Positions 51,599-59,544 of a DNA stretch of 64,000 nucleotides are shown one piece after another (position 1 is the stretch's first letter; each line of letters opens with the position of its first letter). The notes under the pieces were generated by a model. It had not been told where the DNA came from. It did not search any database and was given only the letters and a program-made list of their open reading frames with translations. The translations under genes and the position numbers were made by a program. This DNA comes from Nitrobacteraceae bacterium AZCC 2146 (lineage in GTDB: Bacteria > Pseudomonadota > Alphaproteobacteria > Rhizobiales > Xanthobacteraceae), in NCBI GenBank assembly GCA_036924855.1, contig JBAGRP010000001.1, positions 3,968,001 through 4,032,000 of the forward strand. The letters are read 5' to 3'.

Positions 51599-54500
51599 CT
51601 GCGTGGCCCTATCCGCGAGTCACCGTCTTTGTGAGCTCCACGCTCGGTGAATGCGCACCAGAACGTTCGGCCGCACGCAAAGCGATTGAGGCCATTAAGT
51701 GCGATCCCGTCTTCTTTGAGACAATAGGTGCGCGACCCCACCCGGCCCGCATCACGTATCTTGAAGGACTTTCGCGCTCTCAGATTTGCGTGATCATTTG
51801 GAAGGAAAGCTACGGCTACGTCGACCCTGCCGTTGGGATATCAGGAATTGAAGACGAGTTCCGTGTTGCGCGCGAGCGCGACATGGACATTTTGCTTTAT
51901 ATCAAAGAGGACGCTCCCAATCGCGATACGCGTCTAACGTCGCTGATCAACGAAGCACGCACGTTTCTCAAAACACAGAACTATCAAACGGAGGCAGATC
52001 TCCAAGATCAGGTTAGTTCGGATATTACCTCTGTTGTCAGCGCGGCCTATCTTGATCGCATTACGCCGCGCGCAGAGCGGTTGATCGACCCCTCAGCTGT
52101 CCTTACGGGAACAATGCCAGCCGGCACAACTGCACTCAATCGCCCGCAGCTGGAACAGCAGATCGACACGTCGGTCGCGCAAAAGTCGATTACGTGGCTT
52201 ACTGGAGAGCCTGGTGCGGGCAAGACGGTGCTGCTTGCACAATGGTCCATTCGACATCGTGCGGCCTATGTTAACGCACGAGACCTCTCGTTACGGCACC
52301 TGCTCCAAGCCATCGTAACCGCCTTATCGGGAACGCCCCTCGCTGAAGACGCCATCACGCTCGAAGACGCTATCCAAGCACTCCGAGCGGCGTGGCAGAA
52401 GAACGCTAGATGGCCTCTTGCCATCGATGATCCATCCGACATTCCGGAGCTATTGCGTGTGATCGCCGACCTTGGCCCTGCGGATGAAAGCGCACGGCTA
52501 ATAATCGGAACGCGAACCGTGGCGGATGCGTCCAACGACGGCATCGTTAACGTTCCCGGATTAACGAGTACAGAAGCCGCCGCAATCATCCGGCAGCTTC
52601 CCGGCGCCATCCGCGACACCGTCACATCCAGAACCTCCACCATGACCGGCGTGTTGCCTCTCGCGATCCGCCGAGAAGCCGCCGCACAACAATCGCCCCA
52701 ATACTTAGTCTTTGATGAAACAGGCGAAGTTGATTCAAACCCGACCACACGGGAGTTGCTTGCCTTTATTATCGCAAGTCCGGAACCCCTTACGCTAGAC
52801 GACTTAATTGAGCTCTCATCGGCTGGCGACAGCCCCGTCACCCTGGATAGCCACCTTACAAGCATTTCATTTCTTCTGATCGACGACGGTCTCGGGTATC
52901 GGCCGGTCCACGACGAGATTTCGCGCGAGCTTCGCCTCGCACTGTCGCGACGACCAGCCTTGGAACGCTTTGTTTCGCAACGTCTCGCTCAGTTCTTTGC
53001 TAAGGCACGGCGCTATCTAGCTGCATTCAACTTGTATCGATCCTTTGACCAGCCGAAGGCCCTACGGGCGGCCTATAGAGCCGCGATGCAAGCAACCCAG
53101 GAAGGCCGCTTCGCTCTTGGCATCCCACCTTTGCAGTTCATAGCCGATAACAAGCGAGTAAGCGGCGAACGCCTGGACCTCGTCATCGCATTGATATCGT
53201 TGTCACAGGCGGAAGACACTGTTGGCCGGACCGAGGGTGCAAACACGACCTTGGACGAGGCAGAAAGCATTGCCCGCGAGGTTGGAGATCCAGACCTTCT
53301 GCAAACGGTCGCCGATCAAAAACTTATCAAACGAGTAAGACATCAACTGCGGCCCGACGATTTGGCCGCGCTCCGTGCCGTTCGCCAACGATACGCAGAA
53401 GCCGGGCGCATCGCTGATAGCGCCCGGCTCGCCGTCGAAGAAGGCGCCATTCTAATATCAATCGGCGACCACGAGAATGCCGTCCTTGTGTTGCGCGAAG
53501 CTCTGACGGGCTTTCAGAAAACGGGTGATAATTACGGCGTCTATATCGCTTCGCGAAATCTCATCGCCGCGTTGAACATGGTCGATGGCGGCCAACTGGA
53601 AGCCGAACGCCTTCTGCAATCCCTTCAAGATGGTGGCGCATACCGCAATCAACAGCGTGAACGAGCTTGGATGTGCAACATCCTCGCGCGCCGTTACCGT
53701 CTTAATAATCGCCTTGATGATGCGATAGAGGCCGCCCAGGAGGCTATAAGCCTCGGCGGGCAGTTAAACGACCCCTATGTGATCGCGCTTAATCGGATCG
53801 GGCTCGGCAACGCCTTACGCGAAAAAGGCGATCTCAGCGGAGCCCTTGAACAATTCCAGGAGTGCGGAAAAGAAGCCCAGTCGATCGACCGGAAGGAGAT
53901 TGATGGCCTCGCATCCCGGCTAGCATCAAGTGTGCTCGTTCAGCAGGCAGAGGAAGGTGCGCCCTATCTGCGGCCCAAGCTCTACGGGGAGGCAGAGGCC
54001 TTTGCCACCCATGTGATCGGGCTATTGCGCGGCAGCATCGCCGAAGTACAGGTTGCGGAAGCGTTTGACAGCCGCGGTGACGCTCGCCTGGGATTGGGAA
54101 GAAAGACCGAAGCGCTGGCAGACTACGCAGAATCTTCGAAGCTGTTTTTTGGGTTTGATGAAGACCGCGCTCTTCGGCTACTTCATTTTCTTGCGCGCAA
54201 CTGCGACATTGATCAGCCTCTTGAGACCATGAACGTGATGCTCAGCGCTATACCCAACGGCGCACTGCCCGCAAGTGACGATCCGTGGATCAGGCTTATC
54301 GCTCTCATCGAGGAGAGCGTTATTAAAGGGCATCCTGAGGCCACCAGCCTTTATGCACGTACGGCACTAAAGCTTAGCCAGACCATCGTGTCGGAAACGT
54401 TAGAGGTCGGATTATGGATGCGATTATTAACGATCGCACTTGAGGATAAAGCACCGCCGGACGATGGCCGTTTGGCCTTTCTGCTATCGGCGTTTCTGGC

Positions 54501-55089
54501 GCATACGCGAGCGCGCCGATTATCCCTCACACAACTTACCGCGCTCACCGACCTCACCCTCGGCAAATCAAAAGCAATCCATTTTCATTCTGTCGCCAAT
54601 CACCTTCAAACAAGCTTGACGATCGGGCCAGACGATAAGATTCTTATTGTGTTTGATGATATCGACGGCACGCCAGCGACACGATTTTGTTCAACGGCCT
54701 TGGCTTGCTTCTTTAGTGCATTCCGAAAAGACATCGACCAAGTGTTTTTCTCGAGCCCGATAACAACCGGCATCTTCGTACGCTGCTCCATCGTGGATAT
54801 GGCCGATGCGCCAGAAGATATTCGGGCAATGCTTGAAGGAAATGAAGTCCCAGGTCCCGTTGCAGTGGCCATGTTCGAGCACGCAACTAACGGTCTGAGT
54901 GGCCTGTTCATCGCTTGCCGTGAAGATTTACAAGAGCGATGCCAGGGCGATCCGATGAAGGCAACCGAGCTACAATATATGTATGCCGATGTCCTACGAG
55001 CGGTAATAGCCGTCGCATTAGGCGGAGACATCGAAGCCGAAGTGCTCCGACCGAAAATTGTCTCCATTATCAGGAAGACAATCCAGTAG
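51595..55089 (+). CDS. DUF4062 - STAND NTPase - TPR protein, 1164 aa
   Basis: The N-terminus is a DUF4062 domain (residues 8-115: VTVFVSSTLGECAPERSAAR, CVIIWKESYGYVDP, FRVARERDMDILLYIKED), which typically sits in front of STAND ATPases. A nucleotide-binding domain follows, with Walker A GEPGAGKT (204-211), a Walker B-like PLAIDD (about 274-279) and a GTR sensor-like segment. A winged-helix-like region lies around 370-460, and then TPR-like helical repeats occupy about 470-900 (EGANTTLDEAESIAREV, LNRIGLGNALREKGD). A further C-terminal domain (ILIVFDDIDGTPATRFCSTA) completes it. The architecture matches NLR-like/Avs-like immune ATPases that oligomerise upon sensing. It is the last of four coupled genes. 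Confidence 0.85.
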   Translation: MTAWPYPRVTVFVSSTLGECAPERSAARKAIEAIKCDPVFFETIGARPHPARITYLEGLSRSQICVIIWKESYGYVDPAVGISGIEDEFRVARERDMDILLYIKEDAPNRDTRLTSLINEARTFLKTQNYQTEADLQDQVSSDITSVVSAAYLDRITPRAERLIDPSAVLTGTMPAGTTALNRPQLEQQIDTSVAQKSITWLTGEPGAGKTVLLAQWSIRHRAAYVNARDLSLRHLLQAIVTALSGTPLAEDAITLEDAIQALRAAWQKNARWPLAIDDPSDIPELLRVIADLGPADESARLIIGTRTVADASNDGIVNVPGLTSTEAAAIIRQLPGAIRDTVTSRTSTMTGVLPLAIRREAAAQQSPQYLVFDETGEVDSNPTTRELLAFIIASPEPLTLDDLIELSSAGDSPVTLDSHLTSISFLLIDDGLGYRPVHDEISRELRLALSRRPALERFVSQRLAQFFAKARRYLAAFNLYRSFDQPKALRAAYRAAMQATQEGRFALGIPPLQFIADNKRVSGERLDLVIALISLSQAEDTVGRTEGANTTLDEAESIAREVGDPDLLQTVADQKLIKRVRHQLRPDDLAALRAVRQRYAEAGRIADSARLAVEEGAILISIGDHENAVLVLREALTGFQKTGDNYGVYIASRNLIAALNMVDGGQLEAERLLQSLQDGGAYRNQQRERAWMCNILARRYRLNNRLDDAIEAAQEAISLGGQLNDPYVIALNRIGLGNALREKGDLSGALEQFQECGKEAQSIDRKEIDGLASRLASSVLVQQAEEGAPYLRPKLYGEAEAFATHVIGLLRGSIAEVQVAEAFDSRGDARLGLGRKTEALADYAESSKLFFGFDEDRALRLLHFLARNCDIDQPLETMNVMLSAIPNGALPASDDPWIRLIALIEESVIKGHPEATSLYARTALKLSQTIVSETLEVGLWMRLLTIALEDKAPPDDGRLAFLLSAFLAHTRARRLSLTQLTALTDLTLGKSKAIHFHSVANHLQTSLTIGPDDKILIVFDDIDGTPATRFCSTALACFFSAFRKDIDQVFFSSPITTGIFVRCSIVDMADAPEDIRAMLEGNEVPGPVAVAMFEHATNGLSGLFIACREDLQERCQGDPMKATELQYMYADVLRAVIAVALGGDIEAEVLRPKIVSIIRKTIQ

Positions 55090-55160
55090 CGCCGGTTCCT
55101 TGACGGCTCTCTCGCACCCAAGCGATGGCTAGGTTGCCTTGTGCGGCAATATCGTCTCAT

Positions 55161-55727
55161 TCATCTGTGGCGACCCGGTACAAATCGCAATGCCTCGACA
55201 CGTCTTTCGATCGTCAACGCATGCGAGACCCACATTCCGCCATCGATCGCTGCTTTAAAATACTCAAGGGCAGCATCGTTTGGTGCCAAATCATAGGCCC
55301 GAACCTGTTTGCGCGCGAGCTCGCCAAGTTCGAGCGCATCGCTGCCCGAGACGTGGCCGCAGTTTGTTATCGCTTCCTTAAATTCCTGCACCGCGGAAGA
55401 AGGAAGATCTGGCCCGCATACAAAATAGCGAAGATGTTGAAGAAAGCCCGGATGGCGCACCATTTCTTCAACGGTCTTGGCATTCCGAAGGAAAAGGTCC
55501 AACCGCGACCCTTTCAACCTGCCGGTCCTGTAATTCGGATCATTGAAGTAACTCAGCCGCTGGGACGGTATGCCGCCTCTTGGTACGAGGCTTTCCATCA
55601 GCGCCGCCACCCGTTCGCCGTTGCGGGTGGCCACTTCATAAGGGTCGGGCGCATTATCCCATTCGAACAGGATTTGCTCGAACAGGGCGCGCTCTGCATC
55701 GGTGAGGTCGATATCCGGGGTCATCAT
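55161..55727 (-). CDS. Unknown protein converging on the STAND operon, 188 aa
   Basis: The frame begins MMTPDIDLTDAERALFEQIL then EWDNAPDPYEVATRNGERVA and has DLFLRNAKTVEEMVRHPGFL and DALELGELARKQVRAYDLAP. It seems a soluble, mostly helical protein with no family I can name. It is convergent with the STAND gene (72 bp between stops), so it belongs to a separate transcript. ATG 55727 or 55724 can serve as start. The composition resembles its island neighbours rather than a shadow of another gene. Confidence 0.6.
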   Translation of the reverse strand: MMTPDIDLTDAERALFEQILFEWDNAPDPYEVATRNGERVAALMESLVPRGGIPSQRLSYFNDPNYRTGRLKGSRLDLFLRNAKTVEEMVRHPGFLQHLRYFVCGPDLPSSAVQEFKEAITNCGHVSGSDALELGELARKQVRAYDLAPNDAALEYFKAAIDGGMWVSHALTIERRVEALRFVPGRHR

Positions 55728-56068
55728 TCGCGAGGCCCTGAAGCAAATGGCGGTCTAGTATATCCCGAGTCGCGGACAATCGCCGACCTCCATGCGGCAT
55801 CTTAGCGGGGTGAAAGCGTCCCTGCCCTCTTTAGCTGTATCCCACCAACAAGGGCAGCAAAACCTAAGTCACGCTTGTTATGCCGCCGGGCTAGCTCTTC
55901 CGAAACGCCCTCTATTTTGTTACGGTTGGATTCGGCTCCCGGCAGGAGCCTGCCGCCCGTCGTAGCGAAGCCGTTGAGGCGCTGCTTTGATCCATCGTTC
56001 CCGCATGTCATGTCGGGCTCGAGAGGTGGTTGACGGGCGACACTTCGCCAAGGGCCGGGAGACTTGAC

Positions 56069-57370
56069 GTGTCGAACGATCGCATCCATCCGTCCTCTAT
56101 CGAGGGAATTAAGCAACTCGCCAAACGTCTTAAGAAGGCAAATGGCGTGCAGCATGCCGTCGCGCTGGATCTGGCATCCAAGGCGGCGGGGTTTGAAAAC
56201 TACAAGCATGCACTTCGCAGCCTAGGTGCCACCGCCGAGACACCCCGACCGGCGCATGAAATCTACATCTCTGTGCCATGGCGTGACTGGGCGACCAATA
56301 CGACCGGGCGCGAGGTCCTCAAAATGTCGGCCAGCAAGCCCCTTGATGTGCTCGCAAGCCCGGCGCAGTACAAGGCGGCGCGCGGGCTGATCGCCATGCG
56401 GCGCGAAGGCCCTGACCACGTCGCTGATACCTACACCGCTTCGTCCAAGCAGGCAGCGCAAGCTGCGGCTTGTGCTGCGGCGCGAACCCTCCAGTTCATT
56501 GACGCGACGGGTCTCGTCCCATCAACGGCCAAGCGTTCCTTCCCGCGGGGGCAGTCCCAGAACCGAATGCCCGGGTCCGACCACGATACGGCGTGGTTCG
56601 ATCCTGCCGCGAAAGCCTATATTCGGGCGAACGAGCCATATAGCCGTGGCGGTGTGACGGCCGAGCAGCAGCAATGGGCCGCCCAGCATGGCTGGACAGT
56701 GGCTGCCGCGCCCTGGAAGGGCATGTACAATCCGGATGGTGGGTGTTCGCTCTTCCTCATGGCTGACGTCTCGAAGGGGTATTCGCTGGACCCGATCATG
56801 TCGAAGCTCGCTGAAGCACCCGCCCCCATCGTGGTCGCGGATTGGAACGGCGAGTCCAGGCCCTTCATGCCAGAATTCATCAGTCCCGGCCGCTCGGCCG
56901 AGATCAAGGCAAAATCGGCTAGCCTGAAATCCGAAAAGCCACGTCGCGGGCCCAACAGCTCCGTTGAGTACGCCATGTTCCTGTCCGGCCCGAGCCGACG
57001 GCCCAAGACACGAATGCCGGTCGAAGGACACAAGGCGATCGGACGGCTTTTGAAGTCGGTGTTGGTCGATACGCGTCAGCGCGCCGGAGTCTATCGGCGG
57101 GTGGACGCCATCCGCTGCGAGCTCGATAACTGGGTCCAGTGTGAATACAAGCGCGACGAGTTGTCGGACGAGGTCTTTTTCAGCCTCTATTATCAGGAGT
57201 TGCCGAAGGATGATCCGCTCTTGGCACCTCCCGCAGGCCACGATCGGCACATCGCAACTCTTGCCGAGGTAGCGGCGACGCTCACGCGGTACTATCCCGA
57301 ATGTCCACCGTTGCGTGCGCTCTTGAAGAAGGCGGACCTCGCGACCGCTTCTCTTCGTGCCTGGAACTAG
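56069..57370 (+). CDS. DUF5623-domain protein, 433 aa
   Basis: Residues 8-60 (IHPSSIEGIKQLAKRLKKAN then GVQHAVALDLASKAAGFENY and KHALRSLG) match the N-terminal pattern of DUF5623 proteins (SIEGIKRLAK.IK...I.H..ALD.AA..AGF.N...A...L). The rest follows the usual extended, basic and moderately conserved body (WRDWATNTTGREVL, GVTAEQQQWAAQHGW, RYYPECPPLRALLKKADLA). DUF5623 is commonly found on integrative elements beside defence genes; its function is unknown. GTG 56069 is chosen because GGGAG precedes it by 7-8 nt; TTG 56030 is possible. A strong terminator follows. Confidence 0.75.
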   Translation: MSNDRIHPSSIEGIKQLAKRLKKANGVQHAVALDLASKAAGFENYKHALRSLGATAETPRPAHEIYISVPWRDWATNTTGREVLKMSASKPLDVLASPAQYKAARGLIAMRREGPDHVADTYTASSKQAAQAAACAAARTLQFIDATGLVPSTAKRSFPRGQSQNRMPGSDHDTAWFDPAAKAYIRANEPYSRGGVTAEQQQWAAQHGWTVAAAPWKGMYNPDGGCSLFLMADVSKGYSLDPIMSKLAEAPAPIVVADWNGESRPFMPEFISPGRSAEIKAKSASLKSEKPRRGPNSSVEYAMFLSGPSRRPKTRMPVEGHKAIGRLLKSVLVDTRQRAGVYRRVDAIRCELDNWVQCEYKRDELSDEVFFSLYYQELPKDDPLLAPPAGHDRHIATLAEVAATLTRYYPECPPLRALLKKADLATASLRAWN

Positions 57371-57377
57371 GAATTAT

Positions 57378-57407
57378 GCGCCTGGCCAAATCTGGTCAGG
57401 CGCTTTT
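57378..57407 (+). terminator. Rho-independent terminator after the DUF5623 gene
   Basis: GCGCCTGGCC pairs with GGTCAGGCGC (one mismatch) around a 6-nt loop, followed directly by TTTTA. It begins 8 bp after the stop of the DUF5623 gene. Confidence 0.8.
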
Positions 57408-57541
57408 ACTTCGGCAGGCGGATCTCTAGTTTTCCTCGACTACCCTGTTGCCGCTCGATAATTTGTGACCGAATAACTCTTCGACCACCAAGCGGGGGAT
57501 AAACGAATCCTCATACCGCGCACGGCACGAGCGCCGATGAC

Positions 57542-57760
57542 ATCGGCGCGTGCTTCGGCGTCACCGCCGCCGTGGTGAAACAACGCCTCAAGTTGGCCGC
57601 CATCCACCCCGACCTCATTGAGGTGTACCGCGACGGCGGCATGAACCTCGACCAGTTGACAGCGTTCGCCGTCACCGACGATCAGGAACGGCAGGTGAAG
57701 GCGTGGGGCGAACTCGGCGGTGACGCCGAACGTGAGGATAGTCCGCCACATCCGGGCTAA
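57542..57760 (+). pseudogene. ParB-like protein fragment
   Basis: The frame encodes IGACFGVTAAVVKQRLKLAA then IHPDLIEVYRDGGMNLDQLT and AFAVTDDQERQVKAW, the KorB/ParB-type helix-turn-helix region of plasmid ParB-like proteins (FGVTxxVVKQRLKLAxVSPxLxxLYRxGExxLDQLMAFxVTDDHxRQ). The N-terminal nuclease-like ParBc domain is absent, and after KAW the sequence loses similarity. It is a remnant of a plasmid or ICE partition/nuclease gene. Confidence 0.75.
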
Positions 57761-58023
57761 TCCTAGACGTCTGCGAATTGATCTGAACCTATGACCTTCA
57801 GGTTATGAGCCTGACAAATCGGTGATTGCTGGTATTCTTGTTGGTATCGTCAGAAACGATTTTCTTATTCTTCTTTATTCACAAAAGGATAGGCTATCCT
57901 TTCAATGCCGGCCAGGCACCCCGCTCGCCCCCGACTATGGGCTTTGAAATGCTTGCATTAAAGTTCATCCGATCAAGTCTGATGCAGATCGACCTGCTCG
58001 CAACTACCAAACGGGTGTCGCGC
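57761..58023. other. AT-rich interval with a 19-bp palindrome
   Basis: No gene. At 57884-57902 AAAGGATAG-G-CTATCCTTT forms a perfect palindrome with a one-base centre, too tight for a hairpin but ideal for a protein dimer. The surrounding DNA (57810-57880) is notably AT-rich, unlike the neighbours. It lies about 120 bp past the excisionase-like gene's stop. Confidence 0.55.
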
Positions 58024-58287
58024 TTAAGGACGTGATTGATCATTTCTGTGGGATGCAGCGCGGGCGCGCCGAACCGCTTCTGCTGCCAGTCGGCGCTCGA
58101 TATAGTCGTTGATTGATTTGACTGTGATGCGTCGCGATTTACCTTCGGTATAACTTTCCAACTCGCCGGTGTTAATAAGTTCATATAGCTTTTTGCGTGA
58201 GACTTGGATCGCCCTCATCGCCTGATTCGGTGACGCTACGAGCGGGGCTTCCGACGCGATAGACATGGCGCGAGACATGCGAAGCAT
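58024..58287 (-). CDS. Excisionase-like HTH_17 protein
   Basis: The product (about 87 aa) contains VASPNQAMRAIQVSRKKLYE then LINTGELESYTEGKSRRITV and SINDYIERRLAAEAVRR, the helix-turn-helix of DNA-binding excisionase/AlpA-type (HTH_17) proteins: SP.EA...GVSR..LY.L...GEL.S...G..RRI....L..YI..R. ATG 58287 follows AACAGG; 58266 is possible. It lies downstream of the broken integrase on the same strand, the usual int-xis arrangement, and would direct excision of the island or regulate int. Confidence 0.75.
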   Translation of the reverse strand: MLRMSRAMSIASEAPLVASPNQAMRAIQVSRKKLYELINTGELESYTEGKSRRITVKSINDYIERRLAAEAVRRARAASHRNDQSRP

Positions 58288-58571
58288 CCTGTTATTCCCG
58301 GTTGTTTTCTGAGTATGCCAGACTGGATTTTCGGAGCAAAGCACTCAGGAGACCGTGCGCATTTTTCGGATGCCAAGCCGTACGAATTCGCGCTCTTTTC
58401 GGTCCACAACCTCCATTTCTTTTTGGTATGGTATGGTGCCGCGCCTGCTCGGGTAGATGATCGATTACCTCCAAAATCATCCGGATCCGAAAACGCTAAC
58501 AAGCGGATTGGGTCGAACCAGAAGCCCTGCGTATTGGTTTTGGGTACGGGGGCTGAGTTATCGAAGATAGA

Positions 58572-59198
58572 TCAACCGATTTTGCCATAGCGGATGACGT
58601 TCGATCCTTCGACGAATTGCGCCCAATCCTTCATGAGGACACGTCGCTTCTCGAGCTTTTGCCCGCGCTGGTAGGCTGCCGTGGTCTCTGATTTGTATTT
58701 GTGCGCCAGCGCTGCCTCGCGGACGCCATCGGGATAGTCCGTGCATTCTTCGGCCCAAGTTGCGAAGGTCGACCGGAATCCGTGTACGGTAACGTGATTA
58801 TAGCCGAGGCGATCCAGGACGGCGAGCATCGCATTCTCTGAAAACATTCCATCTTCGGGGTTAGGGAAAATCAAATCGCCCTGGGAGCCATCGCGCATCT
58901 TGTCGAGAACCGCGAGTGCAGGTTCGGAAAGCGGCACGACGTGGTCTTGATGCATTTTCATGCGTTCGCCGGGGATCTTCCACGTCGATGAAGGCCGATC
59001 GATCTCGGACCAGCGGGCCTCTACCACTTCGTTGGTACGGCATGCCGTGAAGATCAGAAATCGGAGCATCGAAGCCGCGATGCCGCCTGCTGCGGAGAGG
59101 TTAGCCATGAAGTGCGGGGCTTCGCCATAGGGCAGCGCCGGATGATGCCGCACAACGCGTTTCGGCCGCCTTGGAAGCTTCTCGCGCAGCTGTTTGGT
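58572..59198 (-). pseudogene. Tyrosine integrase, C-terminal catalytic fragment
   Basis: This is the catalytic domain of a P4-type tyrosine integrase: FTACRTNEVVEARWSEI (first Arg), KMHQDHVVPLSE, VHGFRSTFATWAEECTD (H-x-x-R), ALAHKYKSETTAAYQRGQKL with the nucleophilic Tyr. All catalytic residues are present. At its 5' end TKQLREKLPRRPKRVVRHHP continues the upstream piece NPAELTKQ found beyond the IS66 element; the 8-bp sequence TGTTTGGT (59191-59198) is repeated at 62098-62105. The gene continues as the fragments 62098-62139 and 63409-63973. Confidence 0.9.
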
Positions 59199-59247
59199 GT
59201 AACCATGCGCTGTAGGCCGCAAGCGCGCTGATCTATCCGGTTAGCGG

Positions 59248-59544
59248 TTAGATCTCGTCGGGCTCTTCGGTCTTCGGCTTCATCATCGCGGCGAGCGCTT
59301 GGCGGCGTTTTTCGATGATGCTGGGGGTGTCCTTGTGGATTGCGATCAGCTCTTTGAGGTTCTCGATCCCGTCATCGGTGAACGCCATCACCCCGTCTTC
59401 ACCGACGCCGACGACCCATAGCTGGCCATCCTCGGTGTCCATTTCTTCGGCGACCTCGAACAGCCATTCCTCGTCTTCACCGAACATCTCAGCGACATGG
59501 CTGAGAGTGAACACGTGGCTGACTTTGTTGACGTGCCCCATCAA
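59248..59544 (-). CDS. Fourth ORF of the IS66 element, 98 aa
   Basis: The acidic protein MMGHVNKVSHVFTLSHVAEM then MDTEDGQLWVVGVGEDGVMA and FTDDGIENLKELIAIHKDTP sits downstream of tnpC and overlaps its stop by 4 bp (ATGA), within the element's boundaries. It has an HTH-like N-terminal helix pair and a strand-rich middle. I recall similar passenger ORFs in some alphaproteobacterial IS66 elements, where their role is unknown. Translational coupling suggests it is made with the transposase. Confidence 0.7.
   Translation of the reverse strand: MMGHVNKVSHVFTLSHVAEMFGEDEEWLFEVAEEMDTEDGQLWVVGVGEDGVMAFTDDGIENLKELIAIHKDTPSIIEKRRQALAAMMKPKTEEPDEI

Noticed and set aside
57440..57751. 103-aa minus-strand ORF
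   Set aside because: It is the complement of the ParB-like fragment, whose plus-strand frame matches a known HTH pattern.
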